DNA of 64,000 nt from the NCBI GenBank assembly GCA_029844215.1, contig CM056720.1, positions 33,101,711 through 33,165,710 of the forward strand, written 5' to 3'. The stretch comes from Przewalskia tangutica. Its lineage: Eukaryota; Streptophyta; Magnoliopsida; Solanales; Solanaceae. The notes under the pieces are model-generated. The model did not search any database, had not been told where the DNA came from, and saw nothing but the letters and a program-made list of their open reading frames with translations. The position numbers were made by a program, and so were the translations under genes. Within the stretch, counting starts at the first letter, position 1. Each line of letters starts with the position of its first letter. Below are positions 1 through 12,102 of the stretch, piece after piece.

Positions 1-709
1 TATTTCAAGTAAACCCACTCTTAATCACCAACTGGACAACAAAGACTAAGCATGTGAACAAAATGGACCAGTCAAACAAATAGTTGAACTACACCAATGT
101 TATAATCTAGTTAAGTTCTTCAACCATCTAAGCCTAGATGCATGATATTCACGCATACACACGCAATTTGGAACAAAACAGACACATATCTTCACAATAC
201 TAAACTGTACAATAATCTTATCAACCCACATACAGAATCCAAACATCTTCGATTAATTCAAATATATAACCACATATTGATTAAGCATAATACATGATCT
301 TCTTAAAGGTAACTAATATAAAGACCTCATGGGCTATTAGAATAGGCGTTATGATGATGTTGTGATCTTGTTAGTGTACCTGCATTGTCTTGTCTCAGTC
401 CTATATATTAGCCTCGATCAGACACACTTTGAAGTGGAACCCTCATATCCTTACTGACCACTCACATCCTCTTTTCCTGCCTACTTTCTTCCTCCTCCGT
501 GTATCTCATGACATAAACCAGCGAGCCTTGATTAACAGACTCCCAAGATTGTGGACTATTCGGAACCTTAAAAGAATTAGTGTCAGTGAATAAAATAACC
601 GTTGTGACACAAAAGAAAGAAAAACATACCTAACAATATATTAAACACAAAATAAAAGAGTAAAGTACTAACTAAAAATGACTCAAAAGAGTATAAAATA
701 CACTCAACA
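1..709 (-). repeat. E1 3' LTR, 5' portion only (U3 side)
   Basis: On the minus strand the sequence just after the polypurine tract begins TGTTGAGTGTATTTTATAC, a plausible LTR start with terminal TG. The LTR runs off the left window edge. I find no overlap with the 5' LTR piece at 4781-5660, so the full LTR should be longer than about 1.6 kb. No gene is visible here; short open frames such as 390-593 have no recognisable content. Confidence 0.5.
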
Positions 710-724
710 AACACCTTCAAACTT
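710..724 (-). other. E1 polypurine tract
   Basis: Minus strand reads AAGTTTGAAGGTGTT directly before the putative LTR start. Athila/Tat elements carry a similar AAGTTTGGGGG-type tract that primes plus-strand DNA synthesis. Two more tracts of this style occur at 1231-1246 (AAGTTTGGGGGTGCTT) and 1801-1818, so the true primer could be another one. Confidence 0.4.
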
Positions 725-2208
725 ACACTTTACTCGCCCTCGAGTAAAGCACAAAATAAAAACAAAAATAAAAACAAAGACTCTATGAAATGAATCATGT
801 AGTTATAGCAATACTTCTTCAAGATCATGGGTAAAAGTTGGGATATATGTTAGAACATACATAGCATGAATAATTATTAATCTAGAATTTCAAGTTAGAT
901 ATTTGACAAATTCATTTAGATCATGATCAATTGGAAATACAAATACCTAACCTATGCATGTCAATCTCTTTCCATCTTTCTCAAACGTTATAGATTTGTT
1001 TACTTGCTATTCTCCGCTAATCATAGACATACATATTAAAGATCATCAGGACTTTCACTGGTTGTAATGTAGGCTTAGGCAGGGGCAGGTAAAAGTAGGC
1101 ATTTAGGCTCAATTACGTACCATAAGCATTTTCATTCAACTCATTTTCCTTCTTTTTGACTTTCTTTTCAATTTCATACCTATTTTCTCCCCTCTTTTCT
1201 TTTGAGAGAATGAGATACATTATAAATAACAAGCACCCCCAAACTTAGATTTTTGCATATTTTTCATTGGGGTGCATCAAATTTATAGTCACTTTTTTAT
1301 TCTTTTCAACACTTTTCATCCCAATAATTTCAATTATTACTTATGACACAAATCGGGAATCATAGGGTGTCAAAGAAAGATCTTATTTTAGGCTCAAAGG
1401 GGCTGACTAGTGATACAATTTATGTCAGGATATGTAATGAATGGTAAGAAGGGCTATTAAAAAAATGTCAAAATCATTTCTCTAAACATGTATATCTTAA
1501 CTATTTCGCCTCAAATAACAAGCAAACAGATTTTCTAGACATGTTTCAATCTTTCTTTCCATAACTGACACACATAGGCTAAGCACAACTATCCCAAATA
1601 AGTAGATGTCATAAATTTTTGGCCTATATAACTTAAGCACACAGATTGTCGCTTTCAATTCTATTACATTATCTCACTTAATTCACTCAATATCGTTAGC
1701 AACTACAGCATGCATGATCCATAAAAAAAAATTATGACTCAAAAACACATAAAACAACACAAAGACAAATTAAAAAGTCTCAAAAACAATAAGACAAAAT
1801 AAGACACCTCTCAAACTTAATCGACACATTGTCCTAATGTGTGAAGACTAAAAAAATAAAGGGATAACTTACTGACACACACAGCGATCATAACGGAGGT
1901 TTGTGATGAAGGACAATTTCTTTGCACACTGCTGAAGGAGGAACCGCGGTTCCTTGGACCTGCACCGCGGTGCTAATTCCGGCAGAATTCCAGTGTCTTC
2001 ATTTTTCTGCATTGCTAACCATTCGCCCTTCGGAGTGAGGCCCTGCCTTTATATGTCATCCAAAAATACTAACATACCAGATCGTGAGACTGTTTAAGAT
2101 AAAATAAAATAAACTAAAACAAAGATTGAAATAACATAATTCAAACCATTGGGTTTCCTCCCAAGTAGCATTGTCTTTAACGTCCTTTAGCCAGACACAG
2201 GTTACTTA
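725..2208 (-). other. E1 internal non-coding region where pol is expected
   Basis: About 1.5 kb of AT-rich sequence with no long open frame on either strand. Just after the protease stop, the minus strand reads a 'GGGAGGAAACCCAATG' segment (around 2145-2160), similar to the stretch that normally follows the pol stop codon in Athila-type elements. This suggests protease is joined directly to post-pol sequence and that pol was deleted. It also holds purine tracts at 1231-1246 and 1801-1818. Confidence 0.55.
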
Positions 2209-3062
2209 CTAAATCAAGGGGGTAGAGTGTCCTCTCCACATATCCACTTTAGCACAATTTTCCTCATCGTTTTTTTTTTTCACAGGGCTTATTTCAGGAG
2301 GGTTCATTCCCTTGTTCTTATCCACCACATCATTTACGGGTGCAGAATTCTTACCATCAAGGGCATCAGTACTCTTGGAATTTTCATGAGGAGCCTTTTT
2401 ATCAACTACACCAATAGTAAAGCATCTAGCATCGACTTGAGGTTCAGTGGGCTGCTTGAAAACTTTGAGTACCATTTCTTCACCTTGGACTCTAAGTTTT
2501 AACTCCCCATTTTCAACATCAATGAGGGCTCTCCCTGTGGCTAGGAATGGTCTTCCAAGAATCATGGGGACATTTTCATCTTCATCCATGTCTAAAATGA
2601 TAAAATCACCAGGAAGGATGAAATTACCCACTTGTACCAATACACCTTCAATAATTCCCTGGGGATGCACAACTGAACGATCAGCTAGCTGCAGGGTGAC
2701 TGTGGTTGGCCTTACTTCCCCCAAAACCAAGCCTTTTGAACACAGAGAGGGGCATTAGGTTGACACTTGCCCCCAAGTCACACAAGGCTTGCTTGAATGT
2801 CACATTCCCTATGGTGCAAGGTAGGGTAAAACTCCATGGATCTTTCAACTTAGGGGGAAGTCTCTTCTGCAAGATAGCACTGCACTCCTCTGTCAGCGTT
2901 ATTGTCTCATAGTCCACCAGCTTTATCTTCTTAAATAGGATGTCTTTCATGAATTTCACATAAGCTGACATCTGCTCCAAAGCTTCAATGAATGGGAGAT
3001 TGATATGAAACTTTTTGAAGACCTCTAAAAATTTGGAAAATTGCTTGTCTAAGGACTTCTTT
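2209..3062 (-). pseudogene. E1 Athila-type aspartic protease, frameshifted
   Basis: The frame starting near 3058 reads KSLDKQFSKFLEVFKKFHIN and then the usual pre-protease linker ending LPPKLKDPWSF. It continues into PCTIGNVTFKQALCDLGASV, the active-site loop. As is usual for this clade, the catalytic triplet is DLG instead of DS/TG. A frameshift around 2700-2730 moves the rest into another frame: QLADRSVVHPQGIIEGVLVQ, the flap region, then VPMILGRPFLATGRALIDV, the conserved second half. The tail after about residue 100 of the second frame is low-complexity and ends at a stop at 2209-2211. A retroviral-type protease of this kind would mature Gag in the particle. The frameshift makes this copy non-functional. 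Confidence 0.8.
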
Positions 3063-3229
3063 TGCAGTCTTTAAGGTTAAGAAATTTTGTCAGTATACTC
3101 CCTCATCACTGCGGGTGGAGCCTTCTCTAAAATAGGGCGGTCATCAGTAACCCCCTCCTTCTCTGCCTCAGCTGCTTTCTCTAACTCTCTCTCTTTTTCA
3201 GCCACTGATTTAGATGCAACCTGTTCTAA

Positions 3230-4623
3230 CTGTTTTTCGTTACTCAGGCTTATTGCCTAACACTGCTCCATTGGATTCACCACAGTATCACTAGAAAGGT
3301 TTTCTTTTCCTCTATTATTCAGTATGCTCGCCAGCTGTCCAACCTGTGCCTTCAAATTTCGGATAGATGACCTAGTTTCTGTCATGAACTTGGTCTGCGA
3401 ATTTGTGAGTGTTAGCAGTGCAACTTTTTGCTCGTCAGGCTTCTCTTGTGGCTGTTGGTTCTGGTGTTGGCCCTGAAATTGTGCTTGCTGGCCTTGTTCA
3501 TTCCTCCAGAAAAATTTGGGTGATTTCTCCACCCCTGATTGTACGTATTGGAGTAAGGGTTGTTGTAGGATCTCTGAAAATTCTCCACTGCTTGAACTTC
3601 TCCATGGGCACATTATTCGGGTCCACTGTTATGCATCTATCAAAATTATGGTAACCCCCACAAGTTTCGCAACTCACAGGTGTCTAAACCGCTTTAACTG
3701 CCATTGTGCTCTGCTGCATCTATTTTGTCAAAGTGGTTACCTGCGCTGTCAATGCAGTGATAGCATCTAGTTCATGAATCCCAACCATTTTTCTACTGTT
3801 CATTGCTCTCTCATCGGCCCCCTGATGGTTGTTTATGGCCATATTCTCTAGAAAATCATATGCCTCATTGGCACTCTTTTTCATGAACGTACCCCCTGCT
3901 GCAGCATCAATGATGGTACGAGTTGTACCACACAACCCATTGTAAAATATGTGGACTAGCATCCACGTCTCGATCCCATGATGTGGGCACTTTCTCTGCA
4001 AGTCTTTGAACCTCTCTCATGCTTCATATAGTGGCTCTCCTTCCAGCTGATAGAAATTATTCAACTCACCTCTGAGCTTTGCTGCCTTAGCTGGGGGGGA
4101 AGAACTTGGCAAGAAACTTCTGGGCTAAGTCTTGCCACGTAGTGATGGAGTTCGCCTGTAATGAGGTCAGCCAGCATTTTGCCCTATCTCTGAGTGAGAA
4201 TGAGAAGAGTCTCAACCGAATGGCGTCGTCAGTAACACCATTGTATTAGAAAGTTGCACACAACTCCAGGAAATTTGCTAGATGCAAGTGAGGATCTTCA
4301 GACGGTAATCCCCCAAACTGAACTGAGCTTTGAACCATGTGCAATATGGCTGGTTTGATCTCGAAATTATTGGCTTCAACAGCTGGAAGCCTGATGCAAG
4401 TATGCACTCCTGTAATAGTTGACATCACATAGTCTCCCAAGTTTCTTTCTGTAGGGACTTGTCTTACGACAGGCTACAACTCATCATCTATCAAATTGTT
4501 GTTTCGCTGATCTCCCATTGCTAAGGAATCAGCTGCTCTTTTCTCTTTCCTATTCTGTCTGCAAAATCTCTCAATCTCAGGGTTCAGAGGGATAGGAATA
4601 TCAGCTCCTCTCCTACTTCGCAT
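3230..4623 (-). pseudogene. E1 Athila-type gag, broken
   Basis: Translation would start at 4623 (MRSRRGADIPIPLNPEIERF) and meets a stop about 50 codons later, near 4475. Recognisable capsid blocks follow in shifted frames: NNFEIKPAILHMVQSSVQFG with LPSEDPHLHLANFLELC (4440-4246), and HGIETWMLVHIFYNGL with TRTIIDAAAGGTFM (4001-3720). A CCHC knuckle lies around 3660-3625 (CETCGGYHNFDRC, spacing CX2CX3HX4C, usual for this clade). A tail with SSIRNLKAQVGQLASILNNR ends near 3257. Gag forms the virus-like particle and binds RNA. At least two frameshifts and a stop break it. It lies directly upstream of the protease in the same original reading direction. Confidence 0.8.
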
Positions 4624-4761
4624 AAACTAAGTTTCTGAGACTAATCAAAAACAGAAAACAGATCACGGCAAACATCACTAAAGCAAAATAAAAATAAAAA
4701 AAACTGAAAATAAAAATCAAATTAGAAATAAGAATAGATAAATCGATATTAACAGTACGCC

Positions 4762-4780
4762 AGTCCCCGGTACGACATCA
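4762..4780 (-). other. E1 primer binding site, degraded
   Basis: Minus strand reads TGATGTCGTACCGGGGACT, clearly related to the Athila primer site TGGCGCCGTTGCCGGGGA (complementary to tRNA-Asp), with several changes and about one lost base. It sits between the LTR end and the gag start (leader 4761-4624), as expected. Confidence 0.55.
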
Positions 4781-5660
4781 AAAACTTGTTGCGATATTTC
4801 TAAGTGCTTACGCACGTGTACGTATCGTTCCAAGTAATATAGCCTGTAAGACCGAGTTTATCGTCCACAGAGACTGGTTTATTAAGTACCGATTATCTAT
4901 CATATGGTATCTATTTGGTTGACGTTCTTTTAGTTTGAGGATTATAAACTACGAATTATGACTAAGTATAGAAAATAAACTAAAGACTATAATACTTTGG
5001 GTTTATAACATTTATGAAGGAAATAGGGTTCAAATCTCCTCAACTATCCACTTTTTCATGTGTTAATGTAATGCTATTGATTCTTCTTCTTATTAAGATA
5101 ACAGGTTAACTAATCTGTCATTATATTTCGGTTAGGACATACAAGAGCTCAACCATGTGCAGAAATCTTCTATATTTCTATGATAGATTTTACCACACAG
5201 GAGGATTAAGAACAATAATTTTAAATACTATACAAGTATCAGGGTACTTTCGTTCACGATTTTAACCTATGTCTAGACAATTACAACATATTCAAATTTC
5301 CCCTCTCGGATCTCGATTCGAAATTATATAAGTTATGACAATTAATAGCTAGTTAATCATCAAACAATCAAAGCAATATTGAATAGATCTTAATATGCTG
5401 AAGAAGAATTCAAAAACTATGCATTAACTATATGAAAGAGCTTCAAGAGAATTCGATGGAAACTCTACTAAAGTAATTAGCTCCTAAACATTGTCATGTC
5501 AAGAACTATATTACAATCCAACATAAACTGAAATAAAGTAAAGGAAAGAAAATAACTTGAACAATAAGATGTCTCCAATTGTAGCTTGTAGTCGTCGTTC
5601 TCTTCTCCAAAGTTGTGTGATAGAATATGACAGGGTTAGGGTATTTATATCTGAGAAAAA
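4781..5660 (-). repeat. E1 5' LTR, 3' portion (R-U5 side), truncated by E2
   Basis: AT-rich non-coding sequence between the E1 primer site and the E2 insertion point. A TATA box on the minus strand near 5642-5649 suggests that most of this piece is transcribed leader (R and U5). The upstream half of this LTR should lie beyond the far end of E2, outside the window. Confidence 0.6.
5642..5649 (-). promoter_or_regulatory. TATA box of E1 5' LTR
   Basis: Minus strand TATAAATA, followed about 30 bases on by a CA-rich stretch typical of transcription starts. The E2 insertion begins 12 bp upstream, separating it from its U3 region. Confidence 0.5.
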
Positions 5661-6085
5661 TGTTACACCCCGTAATTCCAGGGCTACTAATTGAGTACGT
5701 GATTAAAGATTTAAGATTTGAATTTTGGAAGGAAAGAATCATTACATTTTCTTATGGAAAATATCGGAAAAAAATGAGAAGACGACAATTTATTAACTTG
5801 GAGTTTAATTCTCCTAATTGAAGTTAAGGAATTAGTTTTGGATTTTGAAGTCCCGGATTTGTTCATGTGGGGCCCACGGGGATTTTTACAATTTTGTGGG
5901 GCCCACGAGATTTTGTGATATTTTGGCCAAATATAGAATTATTTTGGTGAAAGATTTATTTTGGACCAATAGGAGGGTAACATGTGTCACCCCTCCACTT
6001 GTCTTGCTAGGATGACAACACTTTAGATATTTTGAGAGGAGGACAAGTGGACAAGTGGGTCTCACTCCACTTGTCCATACACTTG

Positions 6086-6092
6086 TATATAT
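6086..6092 (+). promoter_or_regulatory. TATA box of E2 LTR
   Basis: TATATAT preceded by GC-poor sequence and followed by a C/A-rich leader. Position relative to the LTR start (about 430 bp) resembles that in the sister families. Confidence 0.45.
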
Positions 6093-8299
6093 CCAAGTCT
6101 TGGAAGACTTGGTTCATTGTAACTTCATCCAAAAGAAAGCTCTCATCTCTCTCCATTTAGCTCATGATTTTTGAGAACCCCATGGCCTTGAACAACAAGA
6201 GTTGATTAGTTTCTTTCTCCAAGATTAAGCCAAGATCAATAATCCATCCTTTGGAACTTGTGTTGGCCGAAACTTGCATTAAAAACCCTAGCTTGTTCGT
6301 CGACTTTTTGGAGGTAAAACGTGAAGAGAAGTTGGTTAAAAGGTTGTAGTGGATACATGAAAGTGATTGGAACTTGAAGAAGTGGAGAAAAACGAAAACT
6401 GCGGGCCAAAAAGCTTGGGGCAGTGTCACGACATTTGGGCTATATTTTGGTAAGAACTCTTCTTCCTCTTGAAGTAATTGGATAGTACATATTGTTATAG
6501 TATATAGATGAACTTGTGTTAAGGAAGAAATGGAAAATAAGAAGTGTATGTGATAGATGTTGGTGTTGGCCGAGAATGGACTATTTTCGGATCTTTGGAG
6601 TTTATTGGTTAGTGTTGTTGTTATATTCACCTATTGCATGTTATAATGGAGTAATATTGTTGTTAATAAGTTGATATAACTTATATAGAAGTTTTGGAAT
6701 TTGAATTGGAATAAATGGATTAAGGAAAGAGTTATCAGATTGTAGTTGTTGGCCGTGGAATCTATAAAATTGTTGGACGTTATTATGCAGTTTTTATGGA
6801 CTGTTTTGTGGTGTTAGGCTGCTGGAAATCATCCACCTAAATGCATGTTTAAATGTAGTAGTTGCTAATGAAATTCCTAAGGGATTAAGGGTGTAAAAGG
6901 GTGTTAAAAGGCTTCACATTTTACCCTTATCGTTGATGAAATTGTGGACTGTTTTTATGGACTGTTTTGTATAGATTAAGGGGCTGAATTTTACACGTAA
7001 ATAATGTGTGTAATCCCCTTTGGTTAACTGTTGGTTGTGCCTTAAATTGGGGCTTGTTGGTTGTTGAATTTGGGCCTTGGAAAAGGTGGAAAAGTACGTA
7101 TAAACGGGGGAAGTGCTGCCCAAATTTCCGTAGAATAAGAGGACCATTACTTGGTATAAGTCTTATACTAGTGTGTATAAAGTTGATAGAAGTATTATTG
7201 TTGTTATAGGTTGAAGTACTACTTGTGGCATTTTCTACTTGGCGTGTGGAATAGTCGATAAGGTTGAAGTACCTATTCGGGGCGTATTCTACTTGTCGTG
7301 TTGGTTAGTCGTCAATGAGGTATGTGAACCTCTTCCTTCTCTCTTAAGGCATGTTCTTCGTGTGAACCTTAACTGTGGTATTGTTTCAAAAGTTATTCTA
7401 CTCTCAGAAATTAAGGAGTATTCTTGTTATTGATTCTATGCTAAAGGCATGTCTAAATTATTTCTAAGTCCTTACCAAGTCTTATGGGAGATGTTGGTAA
7501 GAGCTTTTAGTAAACGTTGGAGTCGAATTGATCTTACTAGTTACATCACTAATGAGAAAAGGTATCGAACAAGCCATTGCAGCGTTAATGAAAAAGGAAT
7601 CGACAATCTATTATATTGAAATGAGTAGAATTTTCCATGTGCATAGAAGCTAAGATATAACCAGTTCGTTTTACACTTTCTAGGTTCACAACTGATTAGA
7701 TAAGATCATTAGTAATATATAACATACTAATGGCTCATAAAATGGATTAATTTGCCAATTCAGATCAGTTATCACCATGCAAATGTTTCCATAATGTTAG
7801 CCAGAGGAGCGAAACGAATTAGATTATCGAGTTGGTACAAGCGACGAGTGGATCCTATACTTGACTTGATCTTTATAAACTGAGCGGATCCTAATCCTTA
7901 GTGATATTTTTCCATTGATAGTACTTTGGGGTTTTATAAAAAGGAAGTTACTTGATTGAAAGGTATAAATTGCTTGGTGTTAAAAGCATAACTTACTTGA
8001 GTTTAAAAGTGTAGTAACTTGATTTTGGAAGTGGAAGTGCCTTGATACTACGGGTGTTAGTGTCTTGAGGTTTTTAAATGAGTGGATGTACGGTGGACGT
8101 ACATAGTACTTTGGGTTCATTTCCCTAATAATGTAAGATGTGATGCCTTAGGCTTTCTAAAGTAGAAGGCGTGCTATACCTTCTAATAAAGTGAAAAGAT
8201 GATTTCTACTTGCATATGGTTTTTCATAATAGTTATTCGTGCAAGTGTTGTATTTCACTTCACCGAGTCCCTCGCTTGGGGGCCGGTCTTTGTTATATA

Positions 8300-8488
8300 A
8301 ATACATGTGATATTGATTATCTATTGTTCTACAGACGTGCTGACAGTGATGTTGGAATTCCACGGGCATGCTTCTGTGATATTGATTATATATTGTTCTA
8401 TAGACGTGCCGACAGTGATGTTGGATTTCCACGGGCATGCTTGTGTGATGTTGATTTTATATTATACCATGGACTTGCTGATAGTGAT
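8300..8488 (+). repeat. E2 69-bp tandem repeat, left part
   Basis: Units marked by CACGGGCATG at 8361 and 8430 (period 69), each followed by GTGATATTGATTATATATTG. The array is interrupted within a unit by E3 and resumes at 12103. Confidence 0.85.
8484..8488. other. Target-site duplication GTGAT, left of E3
   Basis: Identical to 12103-12107. The motif belongs to the 69-bp repeat (CAGTGATGTTGG) of E2. Confidence 0.9.
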
Positions 8489-9179
8489 TGTCACGACCCG
8501 ACCTCGGGCCCGCAACTGGTGCCTTACCCCGGGCACCCTAGTGATAATACATCAGAGAAAATCAGCGGAATAAAACTCATAGACATGGAACAATATAAAA
8601 GAAGAAACAGACTAACCAATAAGGTCACCTTTCTGCATATATATATATCAAAACCCGAACAGTTACATCCTTTACAAGCCCAACTCACAACAGGACTACA
8701 AACCTCTAAGAGTTTGACATAGCAACTATGACGGGACAGGACCCCGCCATACCCCTGAATGTAAAAGAACCTACAACCTCAGGGAATCATACCAAAAGAT
8801 AAGCCTCCGGAGAAACGGAGCTTCCCAAAACGCAGAACTGTGACCCTAAGAGCGAGGATCAACAACCGGTGTACCTCTACCTGCGGCATGAACGCAGCCC
8901 CCCGAAGGAGGTCGATAACAGTACCAAGTATGTGAAATCAAAAATCAGAATGAAATCATAACGATCTATATAAAGCAGAGACATGTATGATAACCAAACT
9001 ACAATACACATATATAGCGATGCGTATCGGGGACGCGTGCCTCAAAGTCATTACTCAAATATAACCATGGGTCTCACGCCCATAATATCAATCATGCCCG
9101 TGGAATTCCTTCCTCACTGCCGGTAGTCCATGATATAATATAACACCAATATGTATACATGAACACCAGGTCCCACCTG

Positions 9180-9420
9180 TGTCATAAAAACCGTACGGGC
9201 CAAGTAGGAAAGCCAACCACCAGATCTAGCCTGCATCATAAAACTGACCGGGGCAAGTACGAAGCCATCTACCAGAGCTTGCCGTACCAAACTATTCTAT
9301 AGAACTGACCGAGCAAGTACGAAAGCCAACTACCAGATCCAACCTGCATCAACAACTGACCGGAGCAAGTACGGAAGCTAGCTACCAGATCCTGCCTGCG
9401 TCACTAAACCTCATGGAGAG
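9180..9420 (-). repeat. Degenerate repeats in E3 (GGGCAAGTACGAAGCC units)
   Basis: At least four imperfect units built around 'ctgaccggggcaagtacg' and 'ctaccagatc', spaced about 60-70 bp. The homologous block in E7 lies near 55,870-56,200. Confidence 0.65.
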
Positions 9421-9444
9421 CTAGTCCATGAAATAACAATAATA

Positions 9445-9605
9445 ATGGAAGCATACTCGTGGGCCACCCAACGTGTCAGTATGTCCAAGGAACAATATAG
9501 TGGAAGCATACCCGTGGACCATCCAACGTGTCAGTATGTCCAAAAGGAACGATATAGTGTAAGCATACCCGTGGGCCACCCAACGTGTCAGTATGTCCAA
9601 GGAAA
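9445..9605 (-). repeat. Tandem repeat in E3, about 55-57 bp, three units
   Basis: CGTGTCAGTATGTCC recurs near 9472, 9527 and 9584, each unit starting GAAGCATAC or a variant. The related 70-bp array of E8 shares the same words. Confidence 0.8.
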
Positions 9606-10032
9606 TAGTGAGATGACCGTCCCTCCATCGAGAGACGCGGTACCATAAGAATACAACACTTGCACAACAAGGCTATCACAAGCAAGCATAGGCAAGTTAC
9701 CATACTTCTAGACTTTCATTAACATGTAAACTGATTCACCATTTTATAACTCAAGGTACTTCCATTTTATGCCAACAATACGGGTTTTAAACCCAAAGTA
9801 CTACGTACTTCAATTCTCTTAAAAAGATAATTTTTACGTAAAAACCACACGATACTAATACTCGTAGTATCAAGACACTTTCATGTTTAAAATCAAGTAC
9901 TTTATACTTTTTAAACCAAGTGGCTTACACTTTTAAAACAACGTCAAGTATACTTTTAAAACCCAAGTAACTCACTCTTTTCAAAACAAGTAACCTATAC
10001 TTTTAAATCAAGTTACTTCTCCTTTCCCAAAA

Positions 10033-10210
10033 TCAAGTCGTTTATAAATCAAGTCTCTTATCTTTCAAGATCAAGTCTCTTAACCTTCAAAATCAAGTCG
10101 TTTATAAATCAAGTCTCTTATCTTTCAAGATCAAGTCTCTTAATTTTCAAAATCAAGTCTCTTAATTTTCAAAATAATCAAGTCTCTTATCTTTCAAGAT
10201 CAAGTCTCAA
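10033..10210 (-). repeat. 60-bp direct duplication and shorter repeats in E3
   Basis: A 60-bp unit starting TCAAGTCGTTTATAAATC at 10033 recurs at 10093. Shorter AATCAAGTCTCTTA units follow to about 10210. Non-coding. Confidence 0.8.
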
Positions 10211-11765
10211 GTTTAAATTAAATAATTAAGCCATTCTATTCTCTTCATAAAGTCGCTATAACTAACTTCTCATAAAGTCATTATAACACTTTATGTTTTA
10301 AACCAACCAAAGACAACCACACTCATTTATGAAATTAAGAGAACTTTATTCTTTTAAAGACCAAGTATCAATTTCTTTCCAAATAATGATTCACAACTTT
10401 TTAGAATAATTCAAGGTTCTTAACATTTAGAACTCAAGTCAAGGACATCAAAGTGAAACCAAATTAATTTAACACACGTACGTCTATCGTACTATATATT
10501 TCACAACAATCATGCTCAAGAGGATAGGAAGAATCACATACCTCCTCGGCTAATCCACTTGCCAAGTCGAATATGTCGCGCGTAGAATATCAACCTATAA
10601 TAATCAAATACGTATATCAACGTCTAGATTTCTTCGTAGAATATTTCTAAGTATAGGGTCTCTTAATCTACGAAAAATCGGGCAGCACTTCCCCTGTTTT
10701 TACGTACTTTTCCACCTTTTTCAAGGCCCGAAATTCAATAACCAACATGCCACATTTAAGGCACAATAACACAACAATACTAAAGGGGATTACACGCCTA
10801 ACTGGACGTGTAAAATTCTGCCCCACAATATACAAAACAGTCCATTAGTCCAAAGTAAAAACAGTCCAATGTAAATACAGTCCAATGTAAATACAGTCCA
10901 TTAGTTGGTGTTCTTGGCCAACTACTACAATCAAACTTATCCAATTTTCGGCTAGCATGCCGGAATTACTTCTTTAATCCTCCAACTTATATTTCAATCT
11001 TTATATAAGTTATAATAACTTTGTTATTAACTGTCAACAGGTAATAGGTAACGTTTTTACCATTTTAATGGCTAGCATGCCAATTTCTCGATTTTAGCAA
11101 CTTAACAAGGTCCAAATCTTTTCCATCTTCCTTCTATGTATCACATACTCACTTATATACCACCAACATATATAATATCCAACTTCACAAAGAGGACAAA
11201 GTTCATTACCTCAAAGAGCCCAAAATAATCCAAGAACTAAAAGTCGATACGTAGCACGTTTAGATCCTATTCCTTACGTTCCAATCCTCTCCAAGAAACC
11301 CTTAGAAGCTCCTAACCAACTCCCCTTCAAGATCCAACTTCAAAAAGTGAAGAACACTTTAGGTTCCAAACCTTGCAAGTTTCGGCCAAGGGGTGATTCT
11401 TAGGCTAGGGGTGTGAAATCTTATCTAACACTTGGTTAATAACCTTCCTAACACATCAAGGAAGAACACTTAAGAGTTTAAGAATTTTTGGACAACTTTA
11501 GGTCAAGAACATGGCCCATAGCCGAAAGCTCCCTTTCAAGGGAGAGAGTTTTTTGTTATCTTGAAATAATTCTAAGTATGAGATGATTTCATCCTACTAG
11601 TGTGATGATATAACACTACCAAGGGCTAGGATTAAAACATGTGTGTGGATGAGATTAGGTACAAGTGTGTGTGGGTCCCCTAGTCCACTTGTCCACACAA
11701 ATATCTAGCACAAGACTTGTCAACCTTGACACCTTGCACGCCCCACATGGGCCCACTTGGGGTGA

Positions 11766-11771
11766 CACGTG
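11766..11771. promoter_or_regulatory. G-box CACGTG in E3 LTR
   Basis: Lies in GGTGACACGTGTCGCCC, a near-perfect palindrome. The twin GTGGGCCCCAC boxes follow at 11844-11854 and 11875-11885. Confidence 0.5.
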
Positions 11772-12102
11772 TCGCCCTCCTATTCGTCCAAAATATTTTC
11801 ATCTCTCAAAAACATCCATAATGGCCAAAATCTCAAAAATAATGTGGGCCCCACAAAACCGTAAATTTTCTCCCGTGGGCCCCACGTGACCAATTCTGGA
11901 AAATAAAATCCATAATTCTATTTTATTCCAAGAAGTCCAAATACCAAATTGAGAATCCAATTCCCAATAATAAACCTTTTTCCTTCACGAGGTTCGGAAT
12001 ATTTTCCGTCGGAAATTCAAAATTTTCTTCCCTTTTGTACTTAGTGTTATATTCTCGAACGTACATCCTCACATACATACTCTGGAACTACGGGGTATAA
12101 CA

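Larger units (their letters stand above)
1..5660 (-). mobile_element. E1: Athila-like Ty3/gypsy element without pol, outermost layer
   Basis: Read on the minus strand, the order is 5' LTR remnant (5660-4781), degraded primer site (4780-4762), gag (4623-about 3230), protease (3062-2209), about 1.5 kb of non-coding DNA, polypurine tract (724-710) and the start of a 3' LTR (709 to the window edge). Gag and protease resemble Athila-type elements. No reverse transcriptase or integrase can be read between protease and 3' LTR, so this looks like a gag-protease-only derivative. Its 5' LTR is interrupted at 5661 by E2. The left end lies outside the window. Clade assignment rests on recognised gag and protease wording only. 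Confidence 0.75.
5661..8488 (+). repeat. E2 LTR, segment 1
   Basis: Begins with the LTR terminus TGTTACACC. Contains twin GTGGGGCCCAC boxes (5867-5877 and 5896-5906), a degenerate G-box-like palindrome around 5977-5995, a TATA box at 6086-6092, a splice-donor-like TTTTGGTAAGAA near 6449, the TTACACG/TGTGTAA hairpin (6991-7013) and GAGGTATGTGAACC at 7317-7330. The 69-bp repeat begins near 8300. The long frame at 6157-6630 on the minus strand has no recognisable content and lies in transcribed LTR leader. No gene is seen. Confidence 0.8.
8489..12102 (-). mobile_element. E3: solo LTR with 5-bp target duplication
   Basis: On the plus strand it runs from TGTCACGACCCG (8489) to CGGGGTATAACA (12102), so in element sense it is a TGTTATACCCCG...GTGACA LTR of 3614 bp on the minus strand. 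It is flanked by GTGAT at 8484-8488 and again at 12103-12107, a perfect 5-bp target-site duplication. No internal region is present. A solo LTR of this kind is the product of recombination between the two LTRs of one element. It sits inside E2's tandem repeat. No gene is seen. Confidence 0.93.

Noticed and set aside
29..709. Host gene upstream of E1
   Set aside because: Only short frames without recognisable content; position and start word fit the E1 3' LTR.
2265..2285. Poly-T run as a retroposon tail
   Set aside because: It lies within the C-terminal low-complexity part of the E1 protease frame and has no adjacent LINE or SINE features or target duplication.
6157..6630. 157-codon minus-strand frame
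   Set aside because: Lies in E2 LTR leader, low-complexity, not repeated as an open frame in related LTRs.
8210..8722. 170-codon frame across the E2/E3 junction
   Set aside because: It crosses a retroelement insertion point and mixes repeat units with LTR sequence; no protein family is recognisable.
9445..9605. Satellite DNA
   Set aside because: Only three to four units, confined to LTRs and present at the same place in sister LTRs; no long array.
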